Below, one piece after another: positions 1-22,499 of a stretch of 64,000 nucleotides of DNA (the first letter of the stretch is position 1; each line of letters begins with the position of its first letter). Location: contig JAQGDQ010000600.1 of assembly GCA_030141605.1 (NCBI GenBank), positions 18,501 to 82,500 of the forward strand, in the 5' to 3' direction. The translations under genes were made by a program, and so were the position numbers. The notes under the pieces are model-generated. The model had not been told where the DNA came from. It saw only the letters and a list, made by a program, of their open reading frames with translations, and did not search any database. This DNA is from Tubiluchus corallicola (lineage: Eukaryota > Priapulida > Priapulimorpha > Priapulimorphida > Tubiluchidae).

Positions 1-44
<44 letters not shown>

Positions 45-48
45 TAAT
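1..48. repeat. (AAT)n, continuing into imperfect (GTA)n to 160
   Basis: Trinucleotide run downstream of the CAP copy A stop codon. It corresponds to the compound AAT/AAC repeat 3' of copy B. Confidence 0.9.
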
Positions 49-186
49 AATATACTACAGCACTTGTAGTAGTAGCAGTAGCAGTAGCTGTAGTAGTAGC
101 TGCAGTAACAGTAGTTTCAATAGTTGTAGTAATAGTAATAAAAACAGTAAAATTAATGGTTCTACTAAATTGCTAATTACTGGGTG

Positions 187-9953
<9,767 letters not shown>

Positions 9954-10205
9954 AGAATTTATCTTGAAAGCTCTGCAATAAAGTAAGCAATAATAATTAA
10001 AATGCAGCACAATCATAACGAATCAAATCGATTATCGCTACAATAATGATTGTGGCTAATGATATACTTAGTAACACATGCATTACATGATCTTCATTGG
10101 AAAACACACCTTTTGATTAGAAATTTCTTACTAAATGTTGCTACGGTGATTTTATAGAATCTTCTTACCAGTAGGCCTACTGTTTCGAAGGAATAAAATG
10201 CAATG

Positions 10206-10398
10206 TGATAATAATAACAACAACAACAACAACAACAACGACAGTAGCAGCGGCAACATAAACAATAACAACAACAACAACAGCAGCAGAAACAACAACA
10301 ACATAAACGAACAACAACAACAACATCAACACAACAACAACAACAGAAGCAACAACAACAACACCATAAACAAACAACAACACAACAACAACAATAAA
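10206..10398. repeat. (AAC)n in CAP copy A intron 1
   Basis: Trinucleotide array with CAG interruptions. Homologue in copy B: 24262-24708. Confidence 0.92.
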
Positions 10399-11188
10399 AT
10401 AATAATCCAATTTTTACAGTCCTGCAATACTACACATTATTTAATTTTTTTTGCTTTTTTTGAAATGTAATATTATATTAATTATTTTCTAAAATTTATT
10501 TAGCTTTTAATTTACTAACCCTTGTATTTACGTTTTAATCTTGTAATTTTGTGTTTCATTGTGTTTTGTTTCATTTTAGTATTGTATTTGTATTTTACAT
10601 GATCTTATTTACAGGAATAAAAATTTGAATTGAAATTGAACTGAATGAATTGAATTGAATTTAGTTTATTATGAACTTAGGGCAGGATGTAGATATTGGG
10701 GGCCCCAGGAAGTTTGAGCTCGGGGGTCCCATCAAAGTAAAAATTAAATTTCATGGCAATTAATAAATGATCTAAAATGAATAAAAAACCTCATTTCTTT
10801 GAAAAAATGTTTACGTTAGCAAGAGACGAAATCTTCCGATTTTATTTTCCTCAAATTTATTAACTGAATTTTAACTTTGACAGCAAATTTTTAGCTTGTA
10901 ATATAAGCCATAGTGTTTATCTAAACATGATAAGACTGTCTTTCCATTTTGTGCTACTCCCACACAATTTCTTAATTATTTTTAATAATAAAACAAATTT
11001 TATAATCATAATAAAGAAAGTTCTCAGCGCTGGGGCCTAATCAGACTCTGAATGAACCAACAAAGATCGGTATTAAATTATACGACGTAAATTCATAAAT
11101 TTTCATAGAATTTCAAAATTTTGGCATTTTTCTCTTACGAGGCTTAGTATGAAAGATACGTAAAAATAAACGAAATCAATACACTTAC

Positions 11189-11305
11189 CACTAAGCATCC
11201 ATCAGTTTCCAACCAAGTTCATTAACGTTTGAAGAAGTATTCGAAAGTAGAAGCAAATAGTAAGTATTGAAATTCAACCGAGAGTCACACAATAAACATA
11301 TTAGA
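11189..11305 (-). promoter_or_regulatory. Noncoding first exon of CAP copy A with upstream TATA box
   Basis: On the minus strand a TATAAAAG box lies at 11332-11340, so transcription should start near 11305. A donor (GTAAG) at 11184-11188 ends the exon. The exon has only short upstream frames (an ATG frame closing after a few codons) and no CAP coding. The same arrangement is conserved at copy B. Start site is inferred from TATA spacing only. Confidence 0.6.
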
Positions 11306-12169
11306 ATATTCTAATTAAAGCTGTGCATTTCGCTTTTATACATTAGCACGGGCCAATCAACCGTTGCTTTGTTCTTTAATCATAATCTGGGCAGTGAACG
11401 ATGTAATTCAATATTCTTCTTTCTTACTGCTACAATAGTTGTATTTAAATTAAACCGCTTATGTGTACGTGCTTGTGTGATGCAAATGATATGATTTCGG
11501 CTACATTATATTCGGTTCAATTACTTTGAAGATTCAATAAACGCGATGAATGATTGTTAATTTCTTTCATTTCTTCTGGCTGGTTTTTGTACTCGTAATG
11601 TCGTAGTGTTGCTGTTTCTTATTCTCAGGTGTGAAGTGTTAAACATTTAGATGACGTAACTTATAACTTTAGAGCAGGTAAGAAACCTCTTTTAACCATG
11701 CGTAATAGAACTAGCAAATAATATAATAATATTAATAATATAATGATATAATATAATAATAATAATATAATATATAATAATATAATAATATAATAATATA
11801 ATTATTTCAACACAAAACAAAATGTACCATATACACGTGTGTACAAGTCGACCCTATGTACAAGTCGATGTGCATTTTAAAACCAAAAACTGCATCATTT
11901 TACATCTTACCTGTGTACAAGTCGACCATAAAATATTAAGATCTTCTACTACAAAGAAATGGGGTACTGCATATACAAAGCTAGGGTTAGTCTGTTGCCT
12001 GGCGTTACCACTTAGCTAAACCCCTTTCAATCTGGGGGTAGGTCAAAAGACAGTCAGTCAAAGGACCACCAGATAAAGGACCACCGATCAAAAGACCACC
12101 ACCAAGAAAGGACCACAAAAATGGATCAAAATAAAGATTAGCAGACCACTCAAATTTCAATCGAAAAAC

Positions 12170-13039
12170 AATATGAAATACATTTTGCTTTGTGTTAAAA
12201 TAATTATATCATTTGCTAATTCTTTAGTAGAAATTTAAAAGCAAACACACAGCTGTACAAGCTCTGGTGTGATACAGCAGTTTAATGTTTTCATATTAAT
12301 ATTACAACAGAAACTACAAAGGCATTTTCTAGTAGTGGACTGATCACGCATGGACAGTTTTGTGGTGTCAGCTTTCAAACCTGGTTAGCCTTCTTACGCA
12401 GTGATACTTTTGAACTCTTTTCGGGTTGTATGAACTTAATTCGCTTGCAAATTAAAGTTTTAAACACAACATTCAAGATTGTTGGGTATGGAATACTCTT
12501 CACTAATGTAGGACTGGAGACTGGCAAAACGTTTTTTGGTTAAAGTTAGTGCCATGATGTGTTGACTTGACTTTCTAGCTAACTTGCAAGAAAATATTCT
12601 CAAATGTCTTCAAATGCAAAGCTGATAGCTTTACAGGATTAGCTGATAGTTTAATAGAAATTAACAGATGTGGATATGTCGGCCTACATAGTTGCTTGCA
12701 TTGAGTAACATGGAAAGCCTGTAATTAACCGTTTTAGGACTCGTTACAATAGATATGCGAAGTGAAAGTGAATTTGGGTTATCCTATGAGGTAGCAAAAA
12801 TGAAAAACCAATGTGGATTTTTCAAAGTCAGAGATCCTGGGAGCTTAGTTACTGGCTGTGACAGCTTTCTGCTGGCTTTCCCACTTTTTTGTTTACATAA
12901 CTAATTAAGACCCTCTGTCAATGTTGTCCAATCATGCTTTGCGTCTGAGGTCAGCCATATATATTACTCATTATTATACATACGTACTTAATTTTGTCAA
13001 AACAGGGGCGAAATCTTGTGTGTCTGTCTGTATATCTTT
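12170..13039. other. Unassigned DNA right of duplication block A
   Basis: Similarity to copy B ends near 12175/26060. Between there and the LINE tail I see no exon, RNA or repeat unit. A GGACCACC minisatellite (12060-12120, matched at 25945-26000) marks the last shared sequence. Confidence 0.5.
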
Positions 13040-13742
13040 TTAGATTTAATATTTTATTTCAAAGTTCACAAAGTTCATATACACATCACAAATTAATACA
13101 AATAATACAATAAATCATGACACACAACAATAACACAAATAACAATTAACGACATAACAAACTACGCCAATGACATCTAATTACAGAAGAAAATTTTGCA
13201 TCACTGTTTAAAATGTTCTTGCATATAAAATTTTCACTCTTATTCAGCCTGACGTATAAACTGTATGCACATTTTCTGTGAATCACATCAAAATAAATAA
13301 TATTAAGTCTAGTAGAAATATATCTTGCGGTCGTATCATATGAAAAGTTAAACAGCTTCCGTGTTTATTCATTATATTCAATCTTGAGTTTGCTAAGATT
13401 GTAAGAATAAAAATGTCTCCAAGTGGACATACAATAAAAGTTGTGCAGTAAGCATTAAACAATTGTCTCTTCACGTTAAATGAACGGTGAGTAAATGTCA
13501 TGAGTAATTTATTTGCTCTACCATAGTAAATTGAACATTGTCGTAATATATTTAAATCATCTCTATTGTCATCTGATAAAATATGACCCAGATATTTTTC
13601 CATTTTACCAGGTACAAAACTTTTACACTGCAAAACAACAGATCCAAAAGTAAACTGCTGCATGTGAGCAGAGCGAAACGTGACAAGTTTAGTCTTATTC
13701 ACATTTAAAAGGATATCATATTTTTTAGCAAATTTATTAAAA
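13040..13742 (-). mobile_element. LINE 3' end, same family as the 4.2-5.6 kb element
   Basis: Minus strand encodes KMEKYLGHILSDDNRDDLNI and RHxFNVKRQLFNAYCTT-like sequence, clearly related to the 5.0-kb copy, and an AT-rich 3' UTR ending near 13040. Its 5' side stops at the (TGTC)n microsatellite at 13743. Confidence 0.65.
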
Positions 13743-13839
13743 ATGTCTGTCTGTCTGTCTGTCTGTCTGTACGTCTGTACGTACGTACGTACGTACGTAT
13801 GTCTGTATGTCTGTATGTCTGTATGTCTGTATGTCTGTA

Positions 13840-13902
<63 letters not shown>

Positions 13903-13920
13903 TGGTCTGTCTGTCTGTCT
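13743..13920. repeat. (TGTC)n with (GTAC)n
   Basis: Tetranucleotide array abutting the 5' side of the minus-strand LINE fragment. Confidence 0.93.
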
Positions 13921-14648
13921 GCATATATCTGACCATTTGCGTTGAAATGATTTTTTGTGCTTTTGAAAGTTGAGAGTTGCTTCAGTCAAGACATACAGTA
14001 GACTAAGTAAATTTGCAATCCAATATGACTGTTTATTTTACAATATATTGTAAAGTCATTCTTGTTCTTAACTTTACAAATTAAAAAATACCAACAAATT
14101 GTTAACATAATTTTAACAATTCTACATAATCTAAGTAAACAAAATAAATAACTTAACTTGTGAGATGTGTGCTGTACTTTGTATAACAATTAAGATTACT
14201 TACAATAATTATTAGTATACGTTCTTACTGTAGTAACTGCTCTGTTTAACAATAATACGACGTACTTTAGCAATTATTTACTATCATTGGTATTCTTTAT
14301 TGCTAAAATGTTACATACAATGTAAACGCGAAATTAAAATTATATTTACATTAAAATTTGTATGTAACCAGTTTAGAAACAGCAAAAGTGTCATTATTAT
14401 AGGCCTACACAACCAAACTAACATACATGTAAAAACTAAATTATATACAAATATTTAGAAAATTATAAAATTTATGCAAAGTTCACAATGCAAAAACATT
14501 AAGAACTAAATTAAACATATATAAACATGATTGCAAGCAGTTGAAAAATTTCGGAACGTCGAGTATTGCTCTTTGTTTTTTGTAAATATCAGTTACTACA
14601 GTAACCGTTAATTGTAGCATAGGTTTGCAGTCTTGCATATCACACATT

Positions 14649-14852
14649 ACCACATCACTCATTGCCATTACTACGTCACTCAATGCCATTATTACGTCAT
14701 TCCATGCGATTACTACGTCACTCATTGGCATTGCTACGTCATTCATTGCCATTATTACGTCACTCAATGGCATTGCTACGTCACTCAATGCCATTGCTAG
14801 GTCTCTCAATGCCATGATTGCGTCACTCATTGCCATTATTACGTCACTCATA
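14649..14852. repeat. 21-bp minisatellite of CRE-like half-sites
   Basis: About ten units of TACGTCACTCAATGCCATTA. TACGTCA (TGACGTA on minus) is the core of a cAMP-response element. Spacing of 21 bp is two helical turns. Both strands are open across it (heptapeptide repeat on minus), but no splice or start context suggests translation. Confidence 0.8.
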
Positions 14853-15422
14853 ACTCAGTTTTTATGCTTTTCAAAATTCTAATAACAATTTATGACAAAA
14901 TAATTAATAACATGTTTATTAGCCTTATGCAGAAGTAGGTAAAAATATTTTTGGGGAGTATATGCAATAAACTCACGCGCACACGTCAGACTTTTAAAAA
15001 ACATTTTTACAACTGTCGTCACACGAAATGGTGCAGTAAATGATAATTTGTCATTTGACTGAACATTATAACTTTAACGTACTCGTGTTTTTTCGTTTCT
15101 TATCATGCTGCAAGACTTGGAAAAAATGGGTAAGAATTTTCTTAATTATATGTATATCATCTCTAGGTAATTGATGATACTGATGAGGTACCTCAAGCCA
15201 AAACAAATTGTTAAAATTTTTACCTTCATAAAGTCTTAAATTGGTATGTATACATTATTGTATTCAACAATGATACTTTGATTCACCAAGCGGTGCGCCA
15301 AAAACACTTTGAGAAGCTCAACCGCCGTCTTCGTTTAGGATTCAAACCAAATTTCTTCCCTTTAGTTTTTACGTGGTACCGGTTCCTCCTTGGTATTTTG
15401 CGTCTGAGTGTCCGGTGACGCT

Positions 15423-15735
<313 letters not shown>

Positions 15736-15939
15736 TGATAATAATAATAATATACTACAGTACTACAATTACTACAGTACTTGTAGTAATAGCGGTAGCT
15801 GTAGTAATAGTAGTTTCAATAGTTGTAGTAATAGTAACAAAAACAGTAAAATTAATGGTTCTACTAAATTGCTAATTACCAGGTGTCAAAATAAATTACA
15901 CACTTTTCTGGCCTTTGGCCATACTTTTGCTTGTGGGTC

Positions 15940-16370
15940 TACTGTTGGTGGGTCTACTGTTGGAGGGTCTTCTGTTGGAGGGTCTTCTGTTGTTGGGTCT
16001 TCTGTTGTTGGGTCTTCTGTTGTTGGGTCTTCTGTTGTTGGGTCTTCTGTTGTTGGGTCTTCTGTTGTTGGGTCTTCTGTTGTTGGGTCTTCTGTTGTTG
16101 GGTTTTCTGTTGTTGGATCTTCTGTTGTTGGGTCTTCTGTTGTTGGGTCTTCTGTTGTTGGGTCTTCTGTTGTTGGGTCTTCTGTTGTTGGGTCTTCTGT
16201 TGTTGGGTCTTCTGTTGTTGGGTCTTCTGTTAATGGGTCTTCTGTTGTTGGGTCTTCTGTTGTTGGATCTTCTGTTGTTGGGTCTTCTGTTGTTGGATCT
16301 TCTGTTGTTGGGTCTTCTGTTGTTGGATCTTCTGTTGTTGGGTCTTCTGTTGTTGGGTCTTGTGTTGGTG
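15940..16370. repeat. 15-bp coding minisatellite in the last exon of CAP copy B
   Basis: Same unit as 230-371, expanded to about 29. 25 units follow the TTEDP pattern (one LTEDP, one TTENP); edge units read PTEDP and PTVDP. The frame stays open over 480 bp. Confidence 0.9.
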
Positions 16371-17603
16371 CTGTAAATTGCATAATGATTGCTTAAAGCT
16401 ACTAATCAGGATATATTTTTTCAAACATTGTTCCATGAGTGGCATCCGCACACGATACAGCCAAAATGACCACCTTGGACTGAATGCTGCCGAGGGGGAG
16501 TATCGAGTACGCTTATTTAAAAAGGTCCTAATTCTTAAAAATACAAGCAATCGTATTGTATGTCATGCAGGAGATTTAAGCAAAACAAACTGGTTGAAAT
16601 GAATTAATGGAAAAAGAAATCAAGGGCCAGTTTCTGTTATTTTTATTCTCAAATTTCATAAAATAATTTCAAAAGTTTAACATTTATTAATAGTTCTGTT
16701 TATTGTTCATGCAAGTGTATATATACACAACGTTTCCACTGTGAAGGGTTACAGCATAAAAATGATGATTTCACGTCTTGCTAGAGACGCTGAGCTACAA
16801 AGGCTTAAGTTGCAACTGGCTAAAGTCTTGATACGCCCCTCGCAATGTGTTACTTTAAGACATAATCTCATATGCCAGTAGCACATTTTGAAGGTGTGCT
16901 GTAATTGCAGTAATATAAGCTTATTGTTTACAAATGTACTAGAACGAAGCTCTTACCACATAGATCATCCATGCACATTGTTTCACTAGGGCAACAGTCA
17001 CAAGCTTCATCTCCTATTTTGTAAGGTTTGAATTCGTTTGGAGGTACATTTCCACTGCAAATAATGATTTGAAACAAGTTAGGTGAGCACAGAAAAGTTT
17101 TGGTTGATGGATGGGTGAGTGAGTGAATGATTGAGTGAGAGTGAGAAAGAAAGAGTGAGAAAAAGAAAGAGAGACAGAGAGAGAGAAAGAGAAAGAGAGT
17201 GAGAAAAGAGAAAAAAGAGAAAGAGAGAGCGAGAGCGAGAGAGAGAGAGAAAGAAAGAAAGACAGCGAAAGAGAGATGAGGAGGCGACGGAGATGGAACA
17301 AAAAGACTCCTTCCATCTCCATCTCTCTCTCTCTCTCAACATATCTCTTAAATACATATTAGATGGATTTGGTCTTAGCCTATTCTATCCATAGTGATTA
17401 TTGTTTTTGCATCACTTTAGATTGTTGTAATTTGTGTAACACTTGACTATAGTTGTCTAAGCAGGTCTATTTAGATTTGGCACCATCGACTTAATATCTT
17501 TTCCAGAACTGCCTATGGTAAATGGAGTAGCAGATTTGAATTCAATAATAAGACTGTTATGTTGCAAACTTTGTATTTTTGTAACGTAATTTCGAATGAT
17601 TAA

Positions 17604-18061
17604 CCCTTTCAGTCCGAAATTATTTTTTTAATAAGAAAAAATTTTTTGGCTTGTTACTTTTGTTCAGTATGTCCATCTTGTTTACACATAATAATTATTT
17701 TTTCTACCTATGCCCGCGTGCTAAATATAGCCTGTATCCCACGGGATACATTGGGATTCAATGGAAGCATAAAATGTGCTTCATTTTGCAACTGCTGATA
17801 ATTCTTTAAAGTACTTAAGACATTTAATATGCACGCTATACTGATCTGTACAAAGTCGTCTCTAAAGTACTGTACCTTGCACAGTTTTTTATGCTATGTA
17901 GATTTTCTAGTTTGGCATTTTATCACCATTTTTGGTCTATTGTTATTGGCTTAAATCAAAATGACTATTAACGGATCAAATAACTGTCAGTTTTTAAATT
18001 TTATTAATTTTAAAGCAGAAAATATTCTCGTATCCAACGGGATACAACGGGTATGAAAGGG
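17604..18061. mobile_element. piggyBac-like MITE with TTAA target duplication
   Basis: Begins CCCTTTCAGTCCG and ends TATGAAAGGG, flanked by TTAA at 17600-17603 and 18062-18065. The duplicated locus in CAP copy A has the empty site with a single TTAA at 3681-3684. 458 bp, no transposase; contains repeated GTATCCC/GGGATAC motifs. TTAA duplication and CCC...GGG ends are hallmarks of piggyBac elements. Confidence 0.85.
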
Positions 18062-18471
18062 TTAAATAATTTCTCACATAACAGTTAATTTCGTATATGA
18101 TAACTAAGGGCTTTAATTCATCAACATAATTATGCTCATATTAACTATTATTTTACTACTTCGTTCATCTCGATTCTATTTGCCTGGTAGATTCGTATAT
18201 TAACTATGCTGTGATTGTGGAACATCAATGAAATTTTTGCAACATAATTATCTTAATGAACAACTTTCCTAGTTAGCTTTTGCCATGCTTTGGTCTTTTA
18301 GTATTTACCAACTTACTACCTACATCTACCTTGCAATTATAAATTCTGATAGAAAGAACAACTCACGCTGGACAGTAAACGCCGGAATTCAAATTGAATC
18401 CAGGCCAATTTTTAAATCCACAACCAACTGTGTCAGACTCAGCCCATACAATCTGTGAATTGTATGGGCAC

Positions 18472-18636
<165 letters not shown>

Positions 18637-19027
18637 CAACATATCTCTTAAATATATATTAGAGTCTTAGCCTATTCTATCCACCAATGTTAGATGCCAC
18701 TCACATTCCATCCCTGTTCATAACAGATTCATCCTTGATGATAGCCTCATCATTTCTTTGTATTTTTTTACAATTTTATATTCTTTCTTCTCTTCTGCTC
18801 ACCTTACTTACTTACACTATTATTTTACGGTCATGTCATCCCTTTCATTGTTCACCTCTTTTATTCTACCTCCAACACTTAACGAAACAGCCTGTATTGC
18901 AGTTGGGCTTTTTTTGTCCTTGCTTCTAGCTCAGCTGCAAGCAGCTCACTTATTAATTGCTCCCTTGATAAGTAATTTTCCGTATTTTTTTCATTTTGTT
19001 CACTGTTGTGTAGTCGTACTTACAATA

Positions 19028-19129
19028 TATGTGTGTGTGTGTTCGTGCGTGTATGCGTTCGTGACTGTGTGTGTGTGTTGTGTGTGTGTGTGTGTGTGTG
19101 TTTGTGTGTTTGTGTGTGTGTGTGTGTTT

Positions 19130-19160
<31 letters not shown>

Positions 19161-19222
19161 CATGCGTGTGTGTGTGTGTGTGTGTGCGTGCGTGCGTGCG
19201 TGTGTGCGTGCGTGTGTGTGTT
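19028..19222. repeat. (TG)n, CAP copy B
   Basis: Shorter homologue of 6018-6540, 64 bp from the exon 5 donor. Confidence 0.92.
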
Positions 19223-20423
19223 CGTAGTTGTAATGGGTTTTTCTCTAATAAACAATAACAAACAATGCCTAAGCTTTCGCACTTACCTGCGTAAAATGGC
19301 CGACGACTGCAGTTGTGTCCATTCCATATGTAAAATTCTCAACTTCGGCGTACCAAAAGTCTATCGTCCTTCCAAATCTAGTATTGTACCAAACGCTAGA
19401 TTCTCTCCACAGGAAGAGTATTCAGCTAAGAAAAAATACAGATTCAAAGACAGTCTGACAAAAATGTTGAAGTTGCGAAGACAGAGAAAGAATTAAGTTG
19501 AACTTGAACTGTTGATCAACTGTTGAACTCGAGATTTGTCTGTTAATTTGTGTGAAATTTGTTAAAATGTTTTTGCTTGCAGTTTCATGACATCATCTTC
19601 ATTAGATAACGTAGCACCAATCATAATTCGATGCCATGATTTGCTGATTTGCTGCCACAGGCCAATTATTTAAAGGACAAGAAAAGGGGCACATGGAGTT
19701 GGTTTCAGAAAAATCACCTTAAAAAATTATACTACTTTACGGGAATTTAATGCGTGTAATCGTACTCGAGCTGAAAAGAATTTTTGTTTGTTTTCATTTT
19801 AAATCTCCCGCAATATTTTCCGAGGTACCCTTACATGACGTCACATAAGCATAACGTAAATCATGGGAAGAAAATGTAATGTTAAATTATACCCCATTAA
19901 ACTTTCAGTGCAAAGTTATGTTACTTTACATTTCGCTTACCTGCCTGAAAGACTTATGTAACTAGAAAAGAAAATTATTAATGATTTAAAATGTTTTCAC
20001 CAATTGGTAAAATGTTGTTGTCTCACCTCCAGGGTGCATCACTCACTAACCAAAATTTTTCATCTTGTTGACAAAATACAGTATTTTAAAATTTTACTTA
20101 GTTAGTGACGTGTCTAGTGCCAAAGTGTCCCCGTGTCCAAATGTCTCGTGCTGAAATGTCACGTCTGACGCTTAGGTGAATGAGTTACGTAAACAGTAGC
20201 AGTGAGCAAACAGAAACGCGCCATCTAGTGAAGAAATTTAGTAAGTGCTTGCGAAAGTAAAGAAGTAATAAACCATTAAAGTACGCACCAGATATGTTAG
20301 CCCTTTCTTCATTAGTGGTGTGTTCGAACACGCAGTTGTCAACATGTTGCTGTGCAAAATCTGCAGCTTCTGTGTTCCATCTCTACAAAATGTAACTACG
20401 AACTCAAACAAACAGGCACTTAT

Positions 20424-20425
20424 TA

Positions 20426-20522
<97 letters not shown>

Positions 20523-20528
20523 GTAATA

Positions 20529-20580
<52 letters not shown>

Positions 20581-20776
20581 TAATAATGACCTTTATTTAA
20601 AGTCGGCTTTTGGGTCATTAGAGCTATTATCGCTGACTGTAAATAACAACCTACAACTACATAACAGAGACTATTATTATCCCACTTTTACCCTAAATAC
20701 CACGCCTCAGGCAGGGCACAGCAGGTACCATTTTTTAAAGTCTTTGGTATGACTCATTATACGGTCTTTGGTATGA
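20424..20776 (-). mobile_element. Retroposon 3' tail with (ATT)n, specific to copy B
   Basis: On the minus strand a GC-richer body (from about 20770 down to 20590, including GACCCAAAAGCCGACTTTAA) ends in AATAAAGGTCATT and a long (ATT)n tail. This layout is typical of a SINE or LINE 3' end. The aligned copy A segment (8390-8410) lacks it. Family not identified. Confidence 0.55.
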
Positions 20777-20895
20777 ATTATACATTATTCAAGCTAAGGT
20801 TTTGCAGTGGTATTGTACCACCTGTAGATGGCGAAACATATTGTTTAGCACCTGAATGTCTGAATAGATAATAGTGCGTGAAACACGTATACAAC

Positions 20896-21107
20896 CAGCT
20901 AAAAAACCTGCAGGAGGACAAATGTTAACATATTTAGATTTTGCACAGAAGGATTTAAACACTTCAGCATTGACCCTTAGAAATAAATGCACTTGGGGCA
21001 TTGCGGCGAGCAGGGAGTCCTGGCATAGAGAGGTGAGCAGAATCATGTCCCTGGACGTGTGATTCATTGGATGGTGGTGATGACGATGATGGGGATGATG
21101 ATGTTGT

Positions 21108-21159
<52 letters not shown>

Positions 21160-21318
21160 AATCCAGTGAAGACAGCTTTTCAACAAGCCATAGAACCAGC
21201 TAAAAAACCTGCAGGAGGACAAATGTTAACATATTTAGATTTTGCACTGAAAGATTTAAACACTTCAGCATTGAACCTTAGAAATAAATCCACCTGTGTC
21301 ATGTCCCTGGACGTTTGA
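20896..21318. repeat. Duplicated ~105-bp segment around a (GAT)n repeat, copy B only
   Basis: 20896-20995 and 21195-21290 share CCAGCTAAAAAACCTGCAGG through ACTTCAGCATTGA. Plus reads AKKPAGGQMLTYLDFA in both. Between them lies (GAT)n at 21075-21158. Absent from copy A (8.5 kb). Could be a fragment of an unrecognised coding repeat. Confidence 0.6.
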
Positions 21319-22499
21319 TTCATTGGAGGATGATGATGAAACAGGTATAATGAATATTAGGCGTACGGAATACAGAATGATAAACATCTAATTGTTATTC
21401 ATCAGACAAGTCATTTACACACATTTCTGAAAACAAATAAGATAATTTTACGGCGAAATCTAAACCAAATTGATCTAATTGACTTTAACAAAGTTTTACG
21501 CAAATTATAAAATCTAATCTTTAGTCTTTTTAATAAACAAAGGTTCAAAATTTAAGAAATTAATAAATCAACTTACATGGTGATCTTCTATAAGTGTAAT
21601 TATGAAATTATAACAAGGAATCAATGAATGACGCTAAACAATGTGTAACTGCAGTGTGTGAATTAGAGTTACTCCAATCTACAGGTAAGTGTACAGGCTA
21701 CATGACCGGTCACATGACCTGTTTAAAAGGAAACCAATTTATAGCAGAAAAGAGGGGGCAATACAAGTTGAATCAGCACATACACATACCATTTTTAACA
21801 TATTAGCAGCTGGTTTATCATCGTCTGCAACATCCGGAAGGTCTCTTCTGTATTGATTATGCACATCTAGAACGAGGTCCATGTCAGCCGGACTTAGTTG
21901 CGGCATTAAACATGGCAACCCTGTTAGATTAAACATGGCAACCCTGTTAGATTAAACATGTCAACCAATGGAGGATTGATTTCACAAAGTTATTCGAATA
22001 ACGAAATGGTACTAAATTTGCATTTCCTGAGCACTAATATAAGGCGAATTTTAGCTCATTGTTGACAATTCTAATTATAAATTGTAAATTTCTAATGTCC
22101 AAACATATGATGACCTTTTCGTAATGCAATAAAAAATTGCTGTATTTTGACATCAATAACTCAATATTACCATTATAATTGTAGCCTGAACATTTCTTTT
22201 TAATTTGCAGTTTTAAATCAGTAATTCTCTGTTTTATGGACATTATTATAGGCCCATTGCATAGAACAAATACGTGTAGGCCTAGGGCCATAATTATACA
22301 GGATAACCTTTTGCTAGGGGGTAAATTATTACATCAAAGAAACCTATCGTGCTGTCAAAGTTTAGTGTGGCAGTAACGCGATTATGACATTTATTCCATG
22401 GTGGCTGGATATAAGAAATCCATTTATGTTGCTTTTATTTCACAAATGCCCACCTTTCTCAAAATGGCTGCCACAGAAAACGAAATTACAATAATTACA

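Noticed and set aside
10680-11040. hAT-like element with GGGGGCCCC near both ends
   Set aside because: Inverted GGGGCC motifs are suggestive, but no matching termini or 8-bp duplication could be found in either duplicate (10.7 and 25.0 kb).
14483-14882. Heptapeptide-repeat protein (MSDVVMA type) over the 21-bp minisatellite
   Set aside because: Open on both strands because the unit is a multiple of three without stops; no signal, splice or promoter context.
15915-16376. Plus-strand Leu/Gly/Val repeats and minus-strand HKTQQQ repeats
   Set aside because: Other frames of the TTEDP-coding exon; only the minus frame continues correctly from exon 7 and shares its C-terminus with copy A.
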